This document shows, piece after piece, positions 9,369 through 18,408 of a stretch of DNA of 64,000 nt; the first letter of the stretch is position 1, and every line of letters starts with the position of its first letter. Both the position numbers and the translations under genes were made by a program. A model generated the notes under the pieces. It did not search any database. It was not told where the DNA came from and saw only the letters and a program-made list of their open reading frames with translations. The stretch comes from Balneolaceae bacterium (GTDB lineage: Bacteria; Bacteroidota; Rhodothermia; Balneolales; Balneolaceae), in NCBI GenBank assembly GCA_018401935.1, contig JAGYJQ010000001.1:186001-250000 (forward strand). Reading direction: 5' to 3'.

Positions 9369-10480
9369 TGAACGTCTTAGCAGTTGAGCCTTATTACAGC
9401 GGGTCCCATCGAGCTTTTCTTAAAGGCTTGGCTAGGCATTCTACCCATGAAATCATCCCCGTAAAACTCAATTATAAAGGTTGGAAATGGCGTATGCATG
9501 GGGATTCAGTGACTCTAGCTGAAATGACAAAGAATATCCCTGACGATATTGATCTATTGCTTAGCAGTAGTATGATGAATCTACCCGCTTTTATTGCATT
9601 AACGAACCCTCGATTTGCGCACACACCAAAGATCATGTATATGCATGATAATCAGTTTACCCGACCCATTCCCAATGGTGAGCAACGTGATATGACCTAT
9701 TGCTACATTAACTACTTGAGTATGTTGGTGGCCGATAAACTTATTTTTTCATCACAGTTTCATTTAGAAGATTTGTTGCAGGCCCTCCCTGGATTCCTGG
9801 ATCATTTTCCAGGAGACAAACATTACGTCACAGTAGATGAAATACGAGCGAAAAGCGTAGTATTATATCCTGGTTTAGATCTTAGTTATTTTAATGGCCA
9901 TCCAGATACCCGTTCGGAGAATAAGCGCCCTGTAATTGTATGGAATCAGCGATGGCAATTTGACCGTAACCCTGCCATGTTCTTTAGGGTGCTTAACAGA
10001 TTAAACGATATAGATATAGCTTTTGACTTAATTCTGGCTGGGGATAGTAAGCACGACAAGCCCGAGGAATTCACAAAAGCTTGGCAACGATTTGGTGATC
10101 AAATTCGTCATTTTGGTTATGTAGATGATAAAGAAAGTTATAGTAAGTTACTGCACTCGGGTGATATTGTGGTTTCTACAGCGAGTTATGAGTTTTTCTG
10201 CGTCTCGATTATGGAGGCCATCTATTGCGGATGCCATCCATTGGTTCCCTCAACGTTGCATTATCCAGAGCTCATACCCGAGAGTTTACACAACCCATTA
10301 TTACATTCAAAAGTATTATATGAAGATGAAGACGAGTTGTTCTATTTGCTAAAAAATTTATTAACTAATAAATCCAAAGCATTACCTAAGAATAGCTTAC
10401 AGTCAATCAATAAGCATTTAGATTGGAGGGTTAGATCTCGGGAATTTGACGCTTTATTCGAAGATGTAGTAAACAGTTAG
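9368..10480 (+). CDS. DUF3524 glycosyltransferase, tRNA-queuosine mannosyltransferase-like
   Basis: The N-terminal 170 residues match the DUF3524 domain: an opening VLAVEPYYSGSHRAFLKGL, then YKGWKWRMHG and KIMYMHDNQFTRPIP (family form YFHENQLTYP). The C-terminal half is a GT-B fold of the GT4 type, with VIVWNQRWQFDRNP, LAGD and STASYEFFCVSIMEAIYCGC, whose E/G-rich nucleotide-sugar site is intact. This is the architecture of the vertebrate GTDC1/QTMAN enzyme that mannosylates queuosine in tRNA-Asp. Function in this bacterium is inferred. I start at the ATG at 9368, which overlaps the mutL stop as TGATG, rather than an upstream TTG. Confidence 0.85.
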   Translation: MNVLAVEPYYSGSHRAFLKGLARHSTHEIIPVKLNYKGWKWRMHGDSVTLAEMTKNIPDDIDLLLSSSMMNLPAFIALTNPRFAHTPKIMYMHDNQFTRPIPNGEQRDMTYCYINYLSMLVADKLIFSSQFHLEDLLQALPGFLDHFPGDKHYVTVDEIRAKSVVLYPGLDLSYFNGHPDTRSENKRPVIVWNQRWQFDRNPAMFFRVLNRLNDIDIAFDLILAGDSKHDKPEEFTKAWQRFGDQIRHFGYVDDKESYSKLLHSGDIVVSTASYEFFCVSIMEAIYCGCHPLVPSTLHYPELIPESLHNPLLHSKVLYEDEDELFYLLKNLLTNKSKALPKNSLQSINKHLDWRVRSREFDALFEDVVNS

Positions 10481-10484
10481 ACTA

Positions 10485-12014
10485 CTAAAATGGTGCTTCA
10501 TCGTCCGACGGCAATGGACTATTTGGAAGCATGGCATCTCCTGGATTGGGAGCCGAAAAATCACCCGAGGATGAACGTATATTCTCCTCCAGTGGAACAC
10601 CAGCAAAATTACCATTGGCATCATTAACGGTTAAATTTTCAAATCGGGCATAGTCCTTCACAAAGTAGAGCATCTTTGATCCTACTGGGCCATTCCGTTG
10701 CTTTCCAATGATAACCTCTGCCATACCAGCTGTAGATTGTCCTTCATTTGTAGTTGTTATGCCATAATATTCCGGACGATATAAAAACATCACCACATCG
10801 GCATCTTGCTCAATGGAGCCAGATTCCCTAAGATCACTTAATTGGGGTCGTTTGTCGCCACCTCGCTGCTCCACTGCTCGTGATAGCTGAGAGAGTGCGA
10901 TAACGGGTACATCAAGTTCCTTAGCCAATGATTTTAATCCTCTTGATATAGAGGCAATTTCCTGCTCACGATTCCCATTTTCTCGACTAGAACCCTGCAT
11001 AAGTTGTAGGTAATCAATAATAATAAGTCCAATATCATGCTCTGATTTTAATCGACGAGCCTTGGTACGTAGTTCCATTAGTGTTATGGCAGGGGTATCA
11101 TCAATAAAAATTTGTGAAGCAAAAAGCCTGCCCGCTGCTTCAATCAGGTCCTTAAAGTGTTCATCATTCAGCGTACCCTTTCTGGCTTCATCAGCTCTTA
11201 CACGAGCTTCCATCGTTAATAGACGTTGAACTAGAGATTGATTAGACATCTCAAGGGAGAAAATAGCCACATTGGTTTTAAGACTCTCATCTGGGTGCAT
11301 GGCGGCATTTCGAGCAGCGGTTAGTACAAAAGCCGTTTTACCCATTGAGGGACGAGCTGCTATGATAACCAGATCGCCTTTTTGCCAACCCGCCGTCATC
11401 TGATCTACTTGTAAACCAGAAGGCACACCTGTAATTCCATACTTTTTGCCCCTCATATCTTCCAAATAGGCTAGAGTATCCTTTAACACATCCGCTACGG
11501 GTTTTGCACTACTTTTACTTTTTTGATTTGCTAAATCGAAAATTCTTTGCTCTGCATCGTCTAGGACATCATAGGCATCCGAGCTAGAGTCATAGGATTC
11601 AGTAATGACTTCGGTGCAGTTTTTTATGAGATTACGCTTTATTGCTTTTTCAGTAATGATTTGAGCATGATACTCAATATTAGCCGATGAACTGACCATC
11701 CTTGTTAAGTCCGAGAGATAGGAGGGACCTCCAACAGCATCGAGCAGATTTTGATCTTTTAGTTCATTCTCGACCGTTAACAAATCCAATGGGTTGTCCC
11801 TTTCATACAGACGAGAAAGTGTCTGAAAGATGTGTTGATGCGAATGCTGATAGAAATCTTCCATTTTCAGCATTTGAAGAGCTATGGTAGCCGCGCCATG
11901 TTCTATTAGCATGGCACCAAGTACCGCTTGCTCAATTTCTACGGCTTGGGGTGGGATACGTCCCTGTAAGGTTTCTTTGCTGTTCTCCACGTAAAACTTT
12001 TTCCTTTGAACCAA
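10485..12014 (-). CDS. dnaB: Replicative DNA helicase DnaB
   Basis: DnaB is the hexameric 5'-3' helicase at the replication fork. The N-terminal domain starts at IPPQAVEIEQAVLGAMLIE, and the RecA-like ATPase domain has Walker A ARPSMGKTAF (about 225), Walker B LIIIDYLQLM (about 330), and the LKSLAKELDVPVIALSQLSR and DLRESGSIEQDADVV blocks. At 509 residues it is full length and contains no intein, unlike many dnaB genes. The disordered acidic tail ends in SDDEAPF. It is convergent with the glycosyltransferase gene, only 4 bases away. Confidence 0.97.
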   Translation of the reverse strand: MVQRKKFYVENSKETLQGRIPPQAVEIEQAVLGAMLIEHGAATIALQMLKMEDFYQHSHQHIFQTLSRLYERDNPLDLLTVENELKDQNLLDAVGGPSYLSDLTRMVSSSANIEYHAQIITEKAIKRNLIKNCTEVITESYDSSSDAYDVLDDAEQRIFDLANQKSKSSAKPVADVLKDTLAYLEDMRGKKYGITGVPSGLQVDQMTAGWQKGDLVIIAARPSMGKTAFVLTAARNAAMHPDESLKTNVAIFSLEMSNQSLVQRLLTMEARVRADEARKGTLNDEHFKDLIEAAGRLFASQIFIDDTPAITLMELRTKARRLKSEHDIGLIIIDYLQLMQGSSRENGNREQEIASISRGLKSLAKELDVPVIALSQLSRAVEQRGGDKRPQLSDLRESGSIEQDADVVMFLYRPEYYGITTTNEGQSTAGMAEVIIGKQRNGPVGSKMLYFVKDYARFENLTVNDANGNFAGVPLEENIRSSSGDFSAPNPGDAMLPNSPLPSDDEAPF

Positions 12015-12056
12015 TTCATTTAGTAATCTACAATGTAACGAAAGTTTCGAGTAACT

Positions 12057-12773
12057 TTAAAAATTGGATGGAATTTTTTGGACGTGTTCCCAAGTTTCTC
12101 GCTTACGAGATTTGTTATGCAACAAAGCGTCAATACTGTGCGTGATTAGGCAGTTAGTGCCCTCTAGCTCAAATATTTCACCCATTTGTGGAGTATTTTG
12201 CGGCCTTTCATCATGAACAGTGGAACCATTCAGGAAGGGGATTACCATCTCACCAAACACTAAAATAAAGCTAGGCTTGATGAGTTTAATGGCACTTTTT
12301 AAACGTGAGCTAACATTGGACTGCACCTCTTCTCTGGTTAATGTATCCGAGTCAACCGCGGTAGAATTGGAACGCTCATCGGGTATATCAAGAGCATGTA
12401 GGCGTCTTTTTTTATGGTCTAAACCGACGGCTTTTAACAGATTTTTTAACAGCAAACTAGACTCTGAGCCCACTTTTTTACTGCTCTGAGCAATATCGTA
12501 GGCATCTTTTTTGGTCACAATGATAAGTAATTCGATATTCTCTTTAATCGGGCTTGTTTCCTCTTTCCTTGGTACAACTTCAACAAAAGCTGTTGATGTG
12601 TCTGTTTTAGGATCGGTAGGCGTATCTATGGACGGATGATCTATGCCTGCCGATCGATTTTTTTCCAACTCGATTATATGTTTTTGCAATTGTTCTATAG
12701 GAATGGGAGCCAGATAAGTGACTTGTTCTTCTAAAAATTGAGCTAATTCTTTTTCAAGTGTTTTGTTACTCAT
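12057..12773 (-). CDS. Degenerate uracil-DNA glycosylase family 4-like protein
   Basis: Residues 80-238 follow the layout of family-4 UDGs. ELLIIVTKKDAYD (81-93) sits where the GEAPGxxED motif belongs, VGSESSLLLKNLLKAVGL (101-118) matches the VGRxGQLLDxMLxxIGL helix, LVFGEMVIPFLNG (171-183) matches the LG..A...LLG strand, and THSIDALLHNKSRKRETWE (211-229) matches TYHPAALLRNPxxKRxxWE. The catalytic acid and histidine positions are lost, and the four iron-sulfur cysteines are absent (one Cys in all). An N-terminal helix and a linker rich in T, D and P come first. It is therefore a likely pseudoenzyme. It overlaps mtaB by 8 bases. The homology is my own alignment by eye. Confidence 0.6.
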   Translation of the reverse strand: MSNKTLEKELAQFLEEQVTYLAPIPIEQLQKHIIELEKNRSAGIDHPSIDTPTDPKTDTSTAFVEVVPRKEETSPIKENIELLIIVTKKDAYDIAQSSKKVGSESSLLLKNLLKAVGLDHKKRRLHALDIPDERSNSTAVDSDTLTREEVQSNVSSRLKSAIKLIKPSFILVFGEMVIPFLNGSTVHDERPQNTPQMGEIFELEGTNCLITHSIDALLHNKSRKRETWEHVQKIPSNF

Positions 12774-14106
12774 TAACCAGAGACTCCATTACACTAAGTT
12801 CATGCATAATATCGCGTTTAATTTTTTCTTCGTAGTGACCATGGGTAGTATAATTCATCAGCGGTACAGAAACCAAGCTGTTTTCTAATGATGCATGATA
12901 GGGGACACCTACTCGAATATAGTTATCCGTCCAGCCCATTAGTAGTCCATGTTTTGAATTCGTTTCAAAGAGAACAGGTCGGGTAGTTTGGTGAAATTTT
13001 TTATTAAAATTATGGCGTTTTTTTTCTGAGAGCAGGCGATACACAGCTGTTCTTCGTTTGCGCTCAGCTTTAGGCACGATGGGGGAGAGTGTTAGTGCGT
13101 GGGTATCCGGTCGTTCGGAGTAGGTGAAAACATGTAAGTAGCTCACGTCTAGATCGGTTAAGAAATGGACGGATTCTTCAAACAATTCAGTTGTCTCACC
13201 GGGGTGGCCAGTTATTACATCCACCCCTATACAGGCATCGGGAATATGGGTTCGAATATACTCTACTCTACTCCGGTACAAATGGCAGTCGTAGCGTCGT
13301 TTCATGAGTCTAAGCACCGTATCGGAACCCGATTGTAAGGGCATGTGAAAATGGGGCTGAAGAGTATTAGAAGAAGCAACTAAATCGATGATTTCAGGAT
13401 GCAACAGGTTGGGCTCAATGGAGGAAATACGAAGTCTATTTAAGCCTTCAAGCTCGTGCAGTTCGTTAAGTAGGTCTAAAAAGGTGTCTTTTCGACCGTA
13501 TCCGAAATCACCTGTATTTACCCCAGTTAGAATGATTTCTTTAAAACCATCGGCAATTAACCGTTCAGCATGGAGTATGACAGACTCAATAGAAGGGCTT
13601 CTGCTACTTCCTCGAGCCAGTGGTATGGTACAAAAAGAGCACTTATAATTGCATCCATCTTGCACTTTCAAAAATGCTCTTGTGCGATCATCTGATGAAA
13701 AGGCATGATGAAATTCAGCTGCCTCATTTACATCTTTTCGATGAATAATTGTTTTTTCTTGCTTGACAAAATCATCGAACAAATGAAGCAATTCAAATTT
13801 TTCCTTCGCCCCCAAAACCACATCAACCCCCTCAATGGCGGCAATTTCGTCTGGCTTTAATTGGGCATAACAACCGACTACCGCTACAAAAGCGTCAGGA
13901 TTGGTTCTTCTAGCGCGACGAACCGTTTTTCTACAGGTACTGTTCGCATCTAAGGTTACCGAGCAGGTGTTTATGATGTAAATATCAGCCGGTTCCTGAA
14001 AGGTTTTTTCTATATACCCTGCTTCAAGAAAGTCTCTTCTCATCGAAGAGGTTTCTGAGAAATTGAGTTTACACCCCAGGGTTTCAAAAGCTACCGTTTT
14101 CAACAT
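12766..14106 (-). CDS. mtaB: tRNA (t6A37) methylthiotransferase MtaB
   Basis: This radical-SAM enzyme would convert t6A37 to ms2t6A37 in tRNAs reading ANN codons. The UPF0004 domain starts at FETLGCKLNFSE with cysteines at ETLGC, NTCSVT and VVGCYAQ binding the second cluster. The radical SAM motif CNYKCSFC lies near residue 152, followed by IPLARGSSRSP. The TRAM-like C-terminal region is present. FETLGCKLN and a length of 446 favour MtaB over MiaB or RimO. It overlaps the UDG-like gene and is the first gene of this minus-strand block, diverging from an exported isomerase gene. Confidence 0.92.
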   Translation of the reverse strand: MLKTVAFETLGCKLNFSETSSMRRDFLEAGYIEKTFQEPADIYIINTCSVTLDANSTCRKTVRRARRTNPDAFVAVVGCYAQLKPDEIAAIEGVDVVLGAKEKFELLHLFDDFVKQEKTIIHRKDVNEAAEFHHAFSSDDRTRAFLKVQDGCNYKCSFCTIPLARGSSRSPSIESVILHAERLIADGFKEIILTGVNTGDFGYGRKDTFLDLLNELHELEGLNRLRISSIEPNLLHPEIIDLVASSNTLQPHFHMPLQSGSDTVLRLMKRRYDCHLYRSRVEYIRTHIPDACIGVDVITGHPGETTELFEESVHFLTDLDVSYLHVFTYSERPDTHALTLSPIVPKAERKRRTAVYRLLSEKKRHNFNKKFHQTTRPVLFETNSKHGLLMGWTDNYIRVGVPYHASLENSLVSVPLMNYTTHGHYEEKIKRDIMHELSVMESLVNE

Positions 14107-14252
14107 AGCATTAAGATAAAAATAATATGTACTAGCTGCTTGGATTGGCTAACATGCTGGTATATTTTAAATGCATTATCCTGTAGCCTTTATAATTTTA
14201 ATTGAATAAATGAGAAATATACCGCACTTTACTATAATTACTTAATGTACAT

Positions 14253-15158
14253 ATGTATAGATTGATGGATCAAAAAAACACAAAAAGCAGACGGAATTTC
14301 ATACAACAACTTGGGGTCGTTGGAGCTGGTTTGGTGGGTTTACCCTATATAACAAACTGTAACGCTAGGAATAATTCTACTGACCATACCTCAGCATCCG
14401 TGAACACACTAGCCAAGGATGTCGGAGTTCAGATTTATTCCGTTAGAAACGAGTTAAATACAGATCTGGAAGGAACCATATCGGCCATTGCAAATCTGGG
14501 ATATTCATGTATTGAAGCCTACGGTTTAGGTCTTGATGGGAAATTCTTTGGACAGTATACCCCTGAGGATTTCAATGCTATAGTGACCGATACAGGAATG
14601 TATATCGCTTCGGTGCACACAGGATATTTTACTCATGAGCAAGCCGATGTTTTTATCAACGCTGCCTTAGCAATGAATACCAAGCATATCGTGATACCTT
14701 ATTTAGATGAAGGGATGAGAGGAGATTACGGATTCGTTGCTGAAAATTTAAATAGAGTGGGCGAACTAAGTACATCTGCTGGATTACGTTTTGGTTATCA
14801 TAATCATGATTTCGAGTTTTTATTAACCTCGGATGAAAGAGTTCCGATGGAAATACTGATAAATGAAACCGATGCAGACAAAGTATCCTTTCAGGCTGAT
14901 TTGTATTGGGTTCGTAAGGCAGGTATTGATCCCTTAGAATTTGTTCAAAAATACCCCGGACGTTTCATGTCCTATCACGTGAAGGATGCGAATAGCAGTC
15001 TAGATCAAACAACGGTAGGTGAGGGTATTATCCCTTTTCCCGAAATTTTCGCATTAAATGAGACATCTGGAGTTGATTATCTATTTGTAGAAGACGAGCG
15101 TACAGAAACGCCTATCAAAAATATCGGATCTGCTTTAAGCTATCTCAATACTCTGTAA
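14253..15158 (+). CDS. Tat-exported sugar phosphate isomerase/epimerase-like protein
   Basis: After a twin-arginine signal (SRRNFIQQLGVVGAG) and a possible lipobox cysteine (YITNC), the mature part is a xylose-isomerase-like TIM barrel of the AP-endonuclease-2 superfamily. It shows VGVQIYSVRNEL, FGYHNHDFEF, FQADLYWVRKAG and MSYHVKDA, which supply the typical metal-binding E, D and H residues. Such proteins are usually assigned to sugar or inositol metabolism at the periplasmic face; the substrate is unknown. The start could be 14253 or the ATG four codons on (14265), which gives a more normal Tat signal. Confidence 0.85.
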   Translation: MYRLMDQKNTKSRRNFIQQLGVVGAGLVGLPYITNCNARNNSTDHTSASVNTLAKDVGVQIYSVRNELNTDLEGTISAIANLGYSCIEAYGLGLDGKFFGQYTPEDFNAIVTDTGMYIASVHTGYFTHEQADVFINAALAMNTKHIVIPYLDEGMRGDYGFVAENLNRVGELSTSAGLRFGYHNHDFEFLLTSDERVPMEILINETDADKVSFQADLYWVRKAGIDPLEFVQKYPGRFMSYHVKDANSSLDQTTVGEGIIPFPEIFALNETSGVDYLFVEDERTETPIKNIGSALSYLNTL

Positions 15159-15160
15159 AA

Positions 15161-15856
15161 TTGGAAGAGTTAATACGATTACAAGAAGAAATAACCTATC
15201 TGTCACAATTTATCAATGAAGACCGTCTAAGTCGGATCGATGAAGTACTTGGTTCTAGAACTAGGCATATAACCGTTGTTCTAGAGGATATACATAAAGC
15301 TCACAATGCCAATGCTGTTTTACGAAGTTGCGATGGTTTTGGGATACAGGATGTACACATTATTGAAAATAAGAATCGATTTGAGTCTAGTTCAACCACT
15401 TCATTAGGGAGTCATAAATGGTTGAGTTTGCATAGGTATTCAGACTATGAATCTAATCTTTCGCACTGTTTTACCACCTTAAAAAGTAAAGGGTATACCA
15501 TATTAGCCACCTCTCCACATCATGGTAATACCCATATTTCAGAGGTTGATATGGACCATAAATCAGCATTGGTCTTCGGTTCAGAATTAGATGGAGTAAG
15601 TGAAGAAGTACTACAGTTAGCCGATGGCCTTGTGAGTATCCCCATGTTCGGATTTGTAGAAAGTTATAATTTATCGGTAAGTGCGGCTATCTGCTTGCAT
15701 AGTTTACGAACAAAACTCATGCACTCACCCAAAAGTAAATGGCAATTAAGCCAACAGGAATGCTTAGAATTAAGAAAAGACTGGATGATTAAATCCATTC
15801 AACATGGTAAACGCATTTGGCAAAGGTACCTCAAGAACAAACAAAGCCAGAGTTAA
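15161..15856 (+). CDS. trmH: tRNA (guanosine-2'-O-)-methyltransferase TrmH
   Basis: This is a SPOUT-class methyltransferase of the TrmH type, expected to 2'-O-methylate G18 in the tRNA D-loop. It shows the three SpoU motifs: NANAVLRSCDGFGI (about 49-62), LVFGSELDGVSEE (about 137-149) and IPMFGFVESYNLSVSAAI (about 165-182). The N-terminal RxxxIDEVLGSRTRHITVVLED stretch is TrmH-like rather than RlmB-like. The start is a TTG 2 bases after the preceding stop; no ATG fits the family start. Length 231 residues agrees with TrmH. Confidence 0.92.
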   Translation: MEELIRLQEEITYLSQFINEDRLSRIDEVLGSRTRHITVVLEDIHKAHNANAVLRSCDGFGIQDVHIIENKNRFESSSTTSLGSHKWLSLHRYSDYESNLSHCFTTLKSKGYTILATSPHHGNTHISEVDMDHKSALVFGSELDGVSEEVLQLADGLVSIPMFGFVESYNLSVSAAICLHSLRTKLMHSPKSKWQLSQQECLELRKDWMIKSIQHGKRIWQRYLKNKQSQS

Positions 15857-15900
15857 GTAATCGGATTAAAATGACATCCGCTAAGTTTAGGTTGAGGCGC

Positions 15901-15928
15901 TAGCGAAGGACATATATGCCCTTCGCTA
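15901..15928. terminator. Hairpin between convergent trmH and peptidase genes
   Basis: TAGCGAAGG (15901-15909) pairs perfectly with CCTTCGCTA (15920-15928) around a 10-base loop in the gap between two convergent genes. There is no clear T tract on either strand, so it is a terminator candidate by position and stem strength only. Confidence 0.45.
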
Positions 15929-15936
15929 CACAAAAT

Positions 15937-17352
15937 TTAGCGGGCCAAACGAACTTCAGCGTCCGCAACACCAAATGCATATGCTGCCATGGTCGCTACA
16001 CATTCGTTGAAATCCTCATGATTTAGCTTGTCAAAGGTATCAGCAGCAGAATGGTGATACCAAAAATATTTTTCTGACTCAACGTTTAGTCCCATGCCTG
16101 GTACGCCTTTGTTCATGAGCGGGCCTATATCGGCACCACCACCGCCTTTTCTAAGTTCTGCGGCATCTATCTCAACAAGTTGCTGGGCAATTTCACTTAA
16201 TTGTCGATAGGCTTTATCACTACCAGAAAATCCAAAACCAATAGGATCAAATACACCAGCATCAGACTCCATGGCTAAAATATGATTCTGAATAGATTGC
16301 TCTTCCTTTTCAGCCCAATCTGCATAGTGATTGGCCCCTCGTAAGCCATTTTCCTCATTAGTCCAAAGAACCACTCTAACGGTTCTTTTTGGGCGAGCGC
16401 CTGATTCAATGATGAGCCTAGCCGCTTCCCATGCCGCTACACATCCACCACCATCATCCATTGCGCCCTGACCAACATCCCATGAATCTATATGTCCACC
16501 GAGTACGACTAATTCATCGGGAAAATCTGAACCTTTGATTTCAGCTATAACATTATGTGAGATCGCATCCTCAAATTGCTCTGCTTCCATATATAGACTT
16601 ATCTCTATGGTTTCACCGCGACGTAGGAAACGTTCGATGAGTAAGGCATCTTCTATAGTAATAGCGGCATGCGGAATTTTTGGGATTCCATCTTCATAGT
16701 ACATCACCCCAGTGTGAGGTGTTTGCATAGAATAAGATGCAACAGACGCTATTATGCTTGCTATTGCTCCATGCTTAGCCGCTTCTATTGCACCATTAAC
16801 CCGATACTGGACGGTTTGCCCATATGTACTAAATGGGACATTAAACAATACAATCTTGCCAGGGACCAAATCTTTTTTAGATTCAAGATCTTCAAATGAG
16901 TGAACCATGATGACCTCACCAGTGATGGGCTCGCCACCGGTTCCAATACTTCCACCTAAACCTAGCATAGGTAAGTCTTTTTGTATAGGTGCGTTCAACG
17001 TAGCATACTCATGACCTCGTTCCCAGTGAGGCACCATCACTTCTTGTTTCCATACCTTGTCAAATCCGTCTTCGGTCATTTCGCTAACAATCCAGTCGAT
17101 TGCCTGCTCTAATTCCTTCGAACCACTTAATCGATGGCCGTAATAATCACTTAAATGAGCAAGTCTATCGAAGCCAAGCGTAGAAGAACGTGCATGTTGA
17201 ATGAGTAATGAGTTTGTTTCTTTGGTTGTTGAACTCAAAAATATAGTTGAATCGTTGGTTTGGGCTACACTAGAAGCGCTCAGGAAAAACAATAAACTAA
17301 AAACGAAAACCAGAGTACGAAGTGAAAAGAAAGAAGGGGCGCTAATGGTCAT
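15937..17352 (-). CDS. M28 family metallopeptidase, exported
   Basis: A 471-residue aminopeptidase or carboxypeptidase-Q-like enzyme. A signal peptide (LVFVFSLLFFLSASSVAQ) is followed by a PA-domain-like insertion and the M28 catalytic domain. The zinc and catalytic residues are visible in GGHIDSWDVGQGAMDDGGG, WTNEENGLRGANHYA, AMESDAGVF and YHHSAADTFDKL. It is predicted to trim peptides in the periplasm or on the outer membrane. Its ATG overlaps the stop of the M23 peptidase gene as TGATG, so the two are co-expressed. Confidence 0.9.
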   Translation of the reverse strand: MTISAPSFFSLRTLVFVFSLLFFLSASSVAQTNDSTIFLSSTTKETNSLLIQHARSSTLGFDRLAHLSDYYGHRLSGSKELEQAIDWIVSEMTEDGFDKVWKQEVMVPHWERGHEYATLNAPIQKDLPMLGLGGSIGTGGEPITGEVIMVHSFEDLESKKDLVPGKIVLFNVPFSTYGQTVQYRVNGAIEAAKHGAIASIIASVASYSMQTPHTGVMYYEDGIPKIPHAAITIEDALLIERFLRRGETIEISLYMEAEQFEDAISHNVIAEIKGSDFPDELVVLGGHIDSWDVGQGAMDDGGGCVAAWEAARLIIESGARPKRTVRVVLWTNEENGLRGANHYADWAEKEEQSIQNHILAMESDAGVFDPIGFGFSGSDKAYRQLSEIAQQLVEIDAAELRKGGGGADIGPLMNKGVPGMGLNVESEKYFWYHHSAADTFDKLNHEDFNECVATMAAYAFGVADAEVRLAR

Positions 17353-18323
17353 CAGTACGACTTATTATTTGTTTGAGCGATTTGTTTAAAAAGGAGATAC
17401 TCTTCTGGTGAGATATCGGCAAATAGATATAATAGTGGGTCTACCGGTTTGTCATTAAAATGAACCTCATAATGAAGGTGTGGGCCTTCAGTTAGACCAG
17501 TATTCCCTGATTTTGCAATAATTTGGCCTCTTTTCACCTTAGTTCCAACGTTTATATCGTCCTCATAGTCACTTAAATGGGCATAGAGTGTTTTGTAGCC
17601 AAAACCATGATCTATAATTAAGGTCCGTCCAAAGGTGCCGTATCGTTTTGCGAGTATGACTTCACCATCACCTGTTGCGTAGACATCGGATCCAATATCA
17701 GCCCTGAAATCCAATCCATCGTGAGGGCGGACATATCCAAGAACAGGATGTCGTCTCATCCCAAACCCACTTAGCAAAATGCCACTACCTGGTTTAATTG
17801 CAGGAATATTTTTTAGAGCTGATTTATTTTCGTTGTATTGTGCTTTTATTTCTTCTAGACTAAGGTCTTGTACATTTACTCGACGTTCCAACTCATCTAA
17901 TTTTTGACTGGTCCATGCTAATATTTCCGACGCATTTTCGCTGTATATCTCATATTCTTCATACAAATTTGATCCCCCAATACCGAGTAGTGCTTCCTCG
18001 TCCAGTGCCTTTTCTAAGCCTAATATTGATCGATAAATTTCAGCATCTCGTTGATTCAAATCCTGAAGCTGTTGATCTAGATTGGTTATAGTTTGCTTAG
18101 TTTCCTCTAATTTTTCCAGGAGGATTTTATTCTCTTTACTAAGGGCTAATTCAGATGGGGTTCCTACAAAATTACTCAAAACAATCATCCCGATACTAGC
18201 TAGTGTAATACCTGTCAATATCCAAATAGACAAGTTGTATGCCACCTGTTGATAGATATTATACTCCATCGGAATGAACTCGCACGTTTCTTTATCGTAG
18301 AAGTAATGGTTATGGATGTGCAT
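17352..18323 (-). CDS. M23 family metallopeptidase (LytM-type), membrane-anchored
   Basis: A 323-residue peptidoglycan hydrolase or divisome-type LytM protein. One transmembrane helix (about residues 31-52) leads into a coiled coil (about 60-180, with heptads such as ILLEKLEETKQTITNLDQQL). The peptidase M23 domain comes last: RRHPVLGYVRPHDGLDF gives the HxxxD zinc pair and GPHLHYEVHFND the HxH motif. The active site is intact, so it could cleave peptide cross-links in the periplasm. It precedes the M28 peptidase in the same operon. Confidence 0.92.
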   Translation of the reverse strand: MHIHNHYFYDKETCEFIPMEYNIYQQVAYNLSIWILTGITLASIGMIVLSNFVGTPSELALSKENKILLEKLEETKQTITNLDQQLQDLNQRDAEIYRSILGLEKALDEEALLGIGGSNLYEEYEIYSENASEILAWTSQKLDELERRVNVQDLSLEEIKAQYNENKSALKNIPAIKPGSGILLSGFGMRRHPVLGYVRPHDGLDFRADIGSDVYATGDGEVILAKRYGTFGRTLIIDHGFGYKTLYAHLSDYEDDINVGTKVKRGQIIAKSGNTGLTEGPHLHYEVHFNDKPVDPLLYLFADISPEEYLLFKQIAQTNNKSY

Positions 18324-18408
18324 AAAAAGCTAAAATTTGAAACAAATTAGGGATATTCACCTAGATATCCAACGATAAGCGGGTTGTTGAGATTCTAAAC
18401 TACCATGG

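Noticed and set aside
9365-9370. TTG at 9365 as start of the DUF3524 gene
   Set aside because: The ATG three bases on gives the family start and a TGATG overlap with mutL, which is the simpler choice.
10466-10485. Inverted GTAGT/ACTAC at the DUF3524/dnaB convergent ends as a terminator
   Set aside because: Only five pairs, with no T tract; too weak to support.
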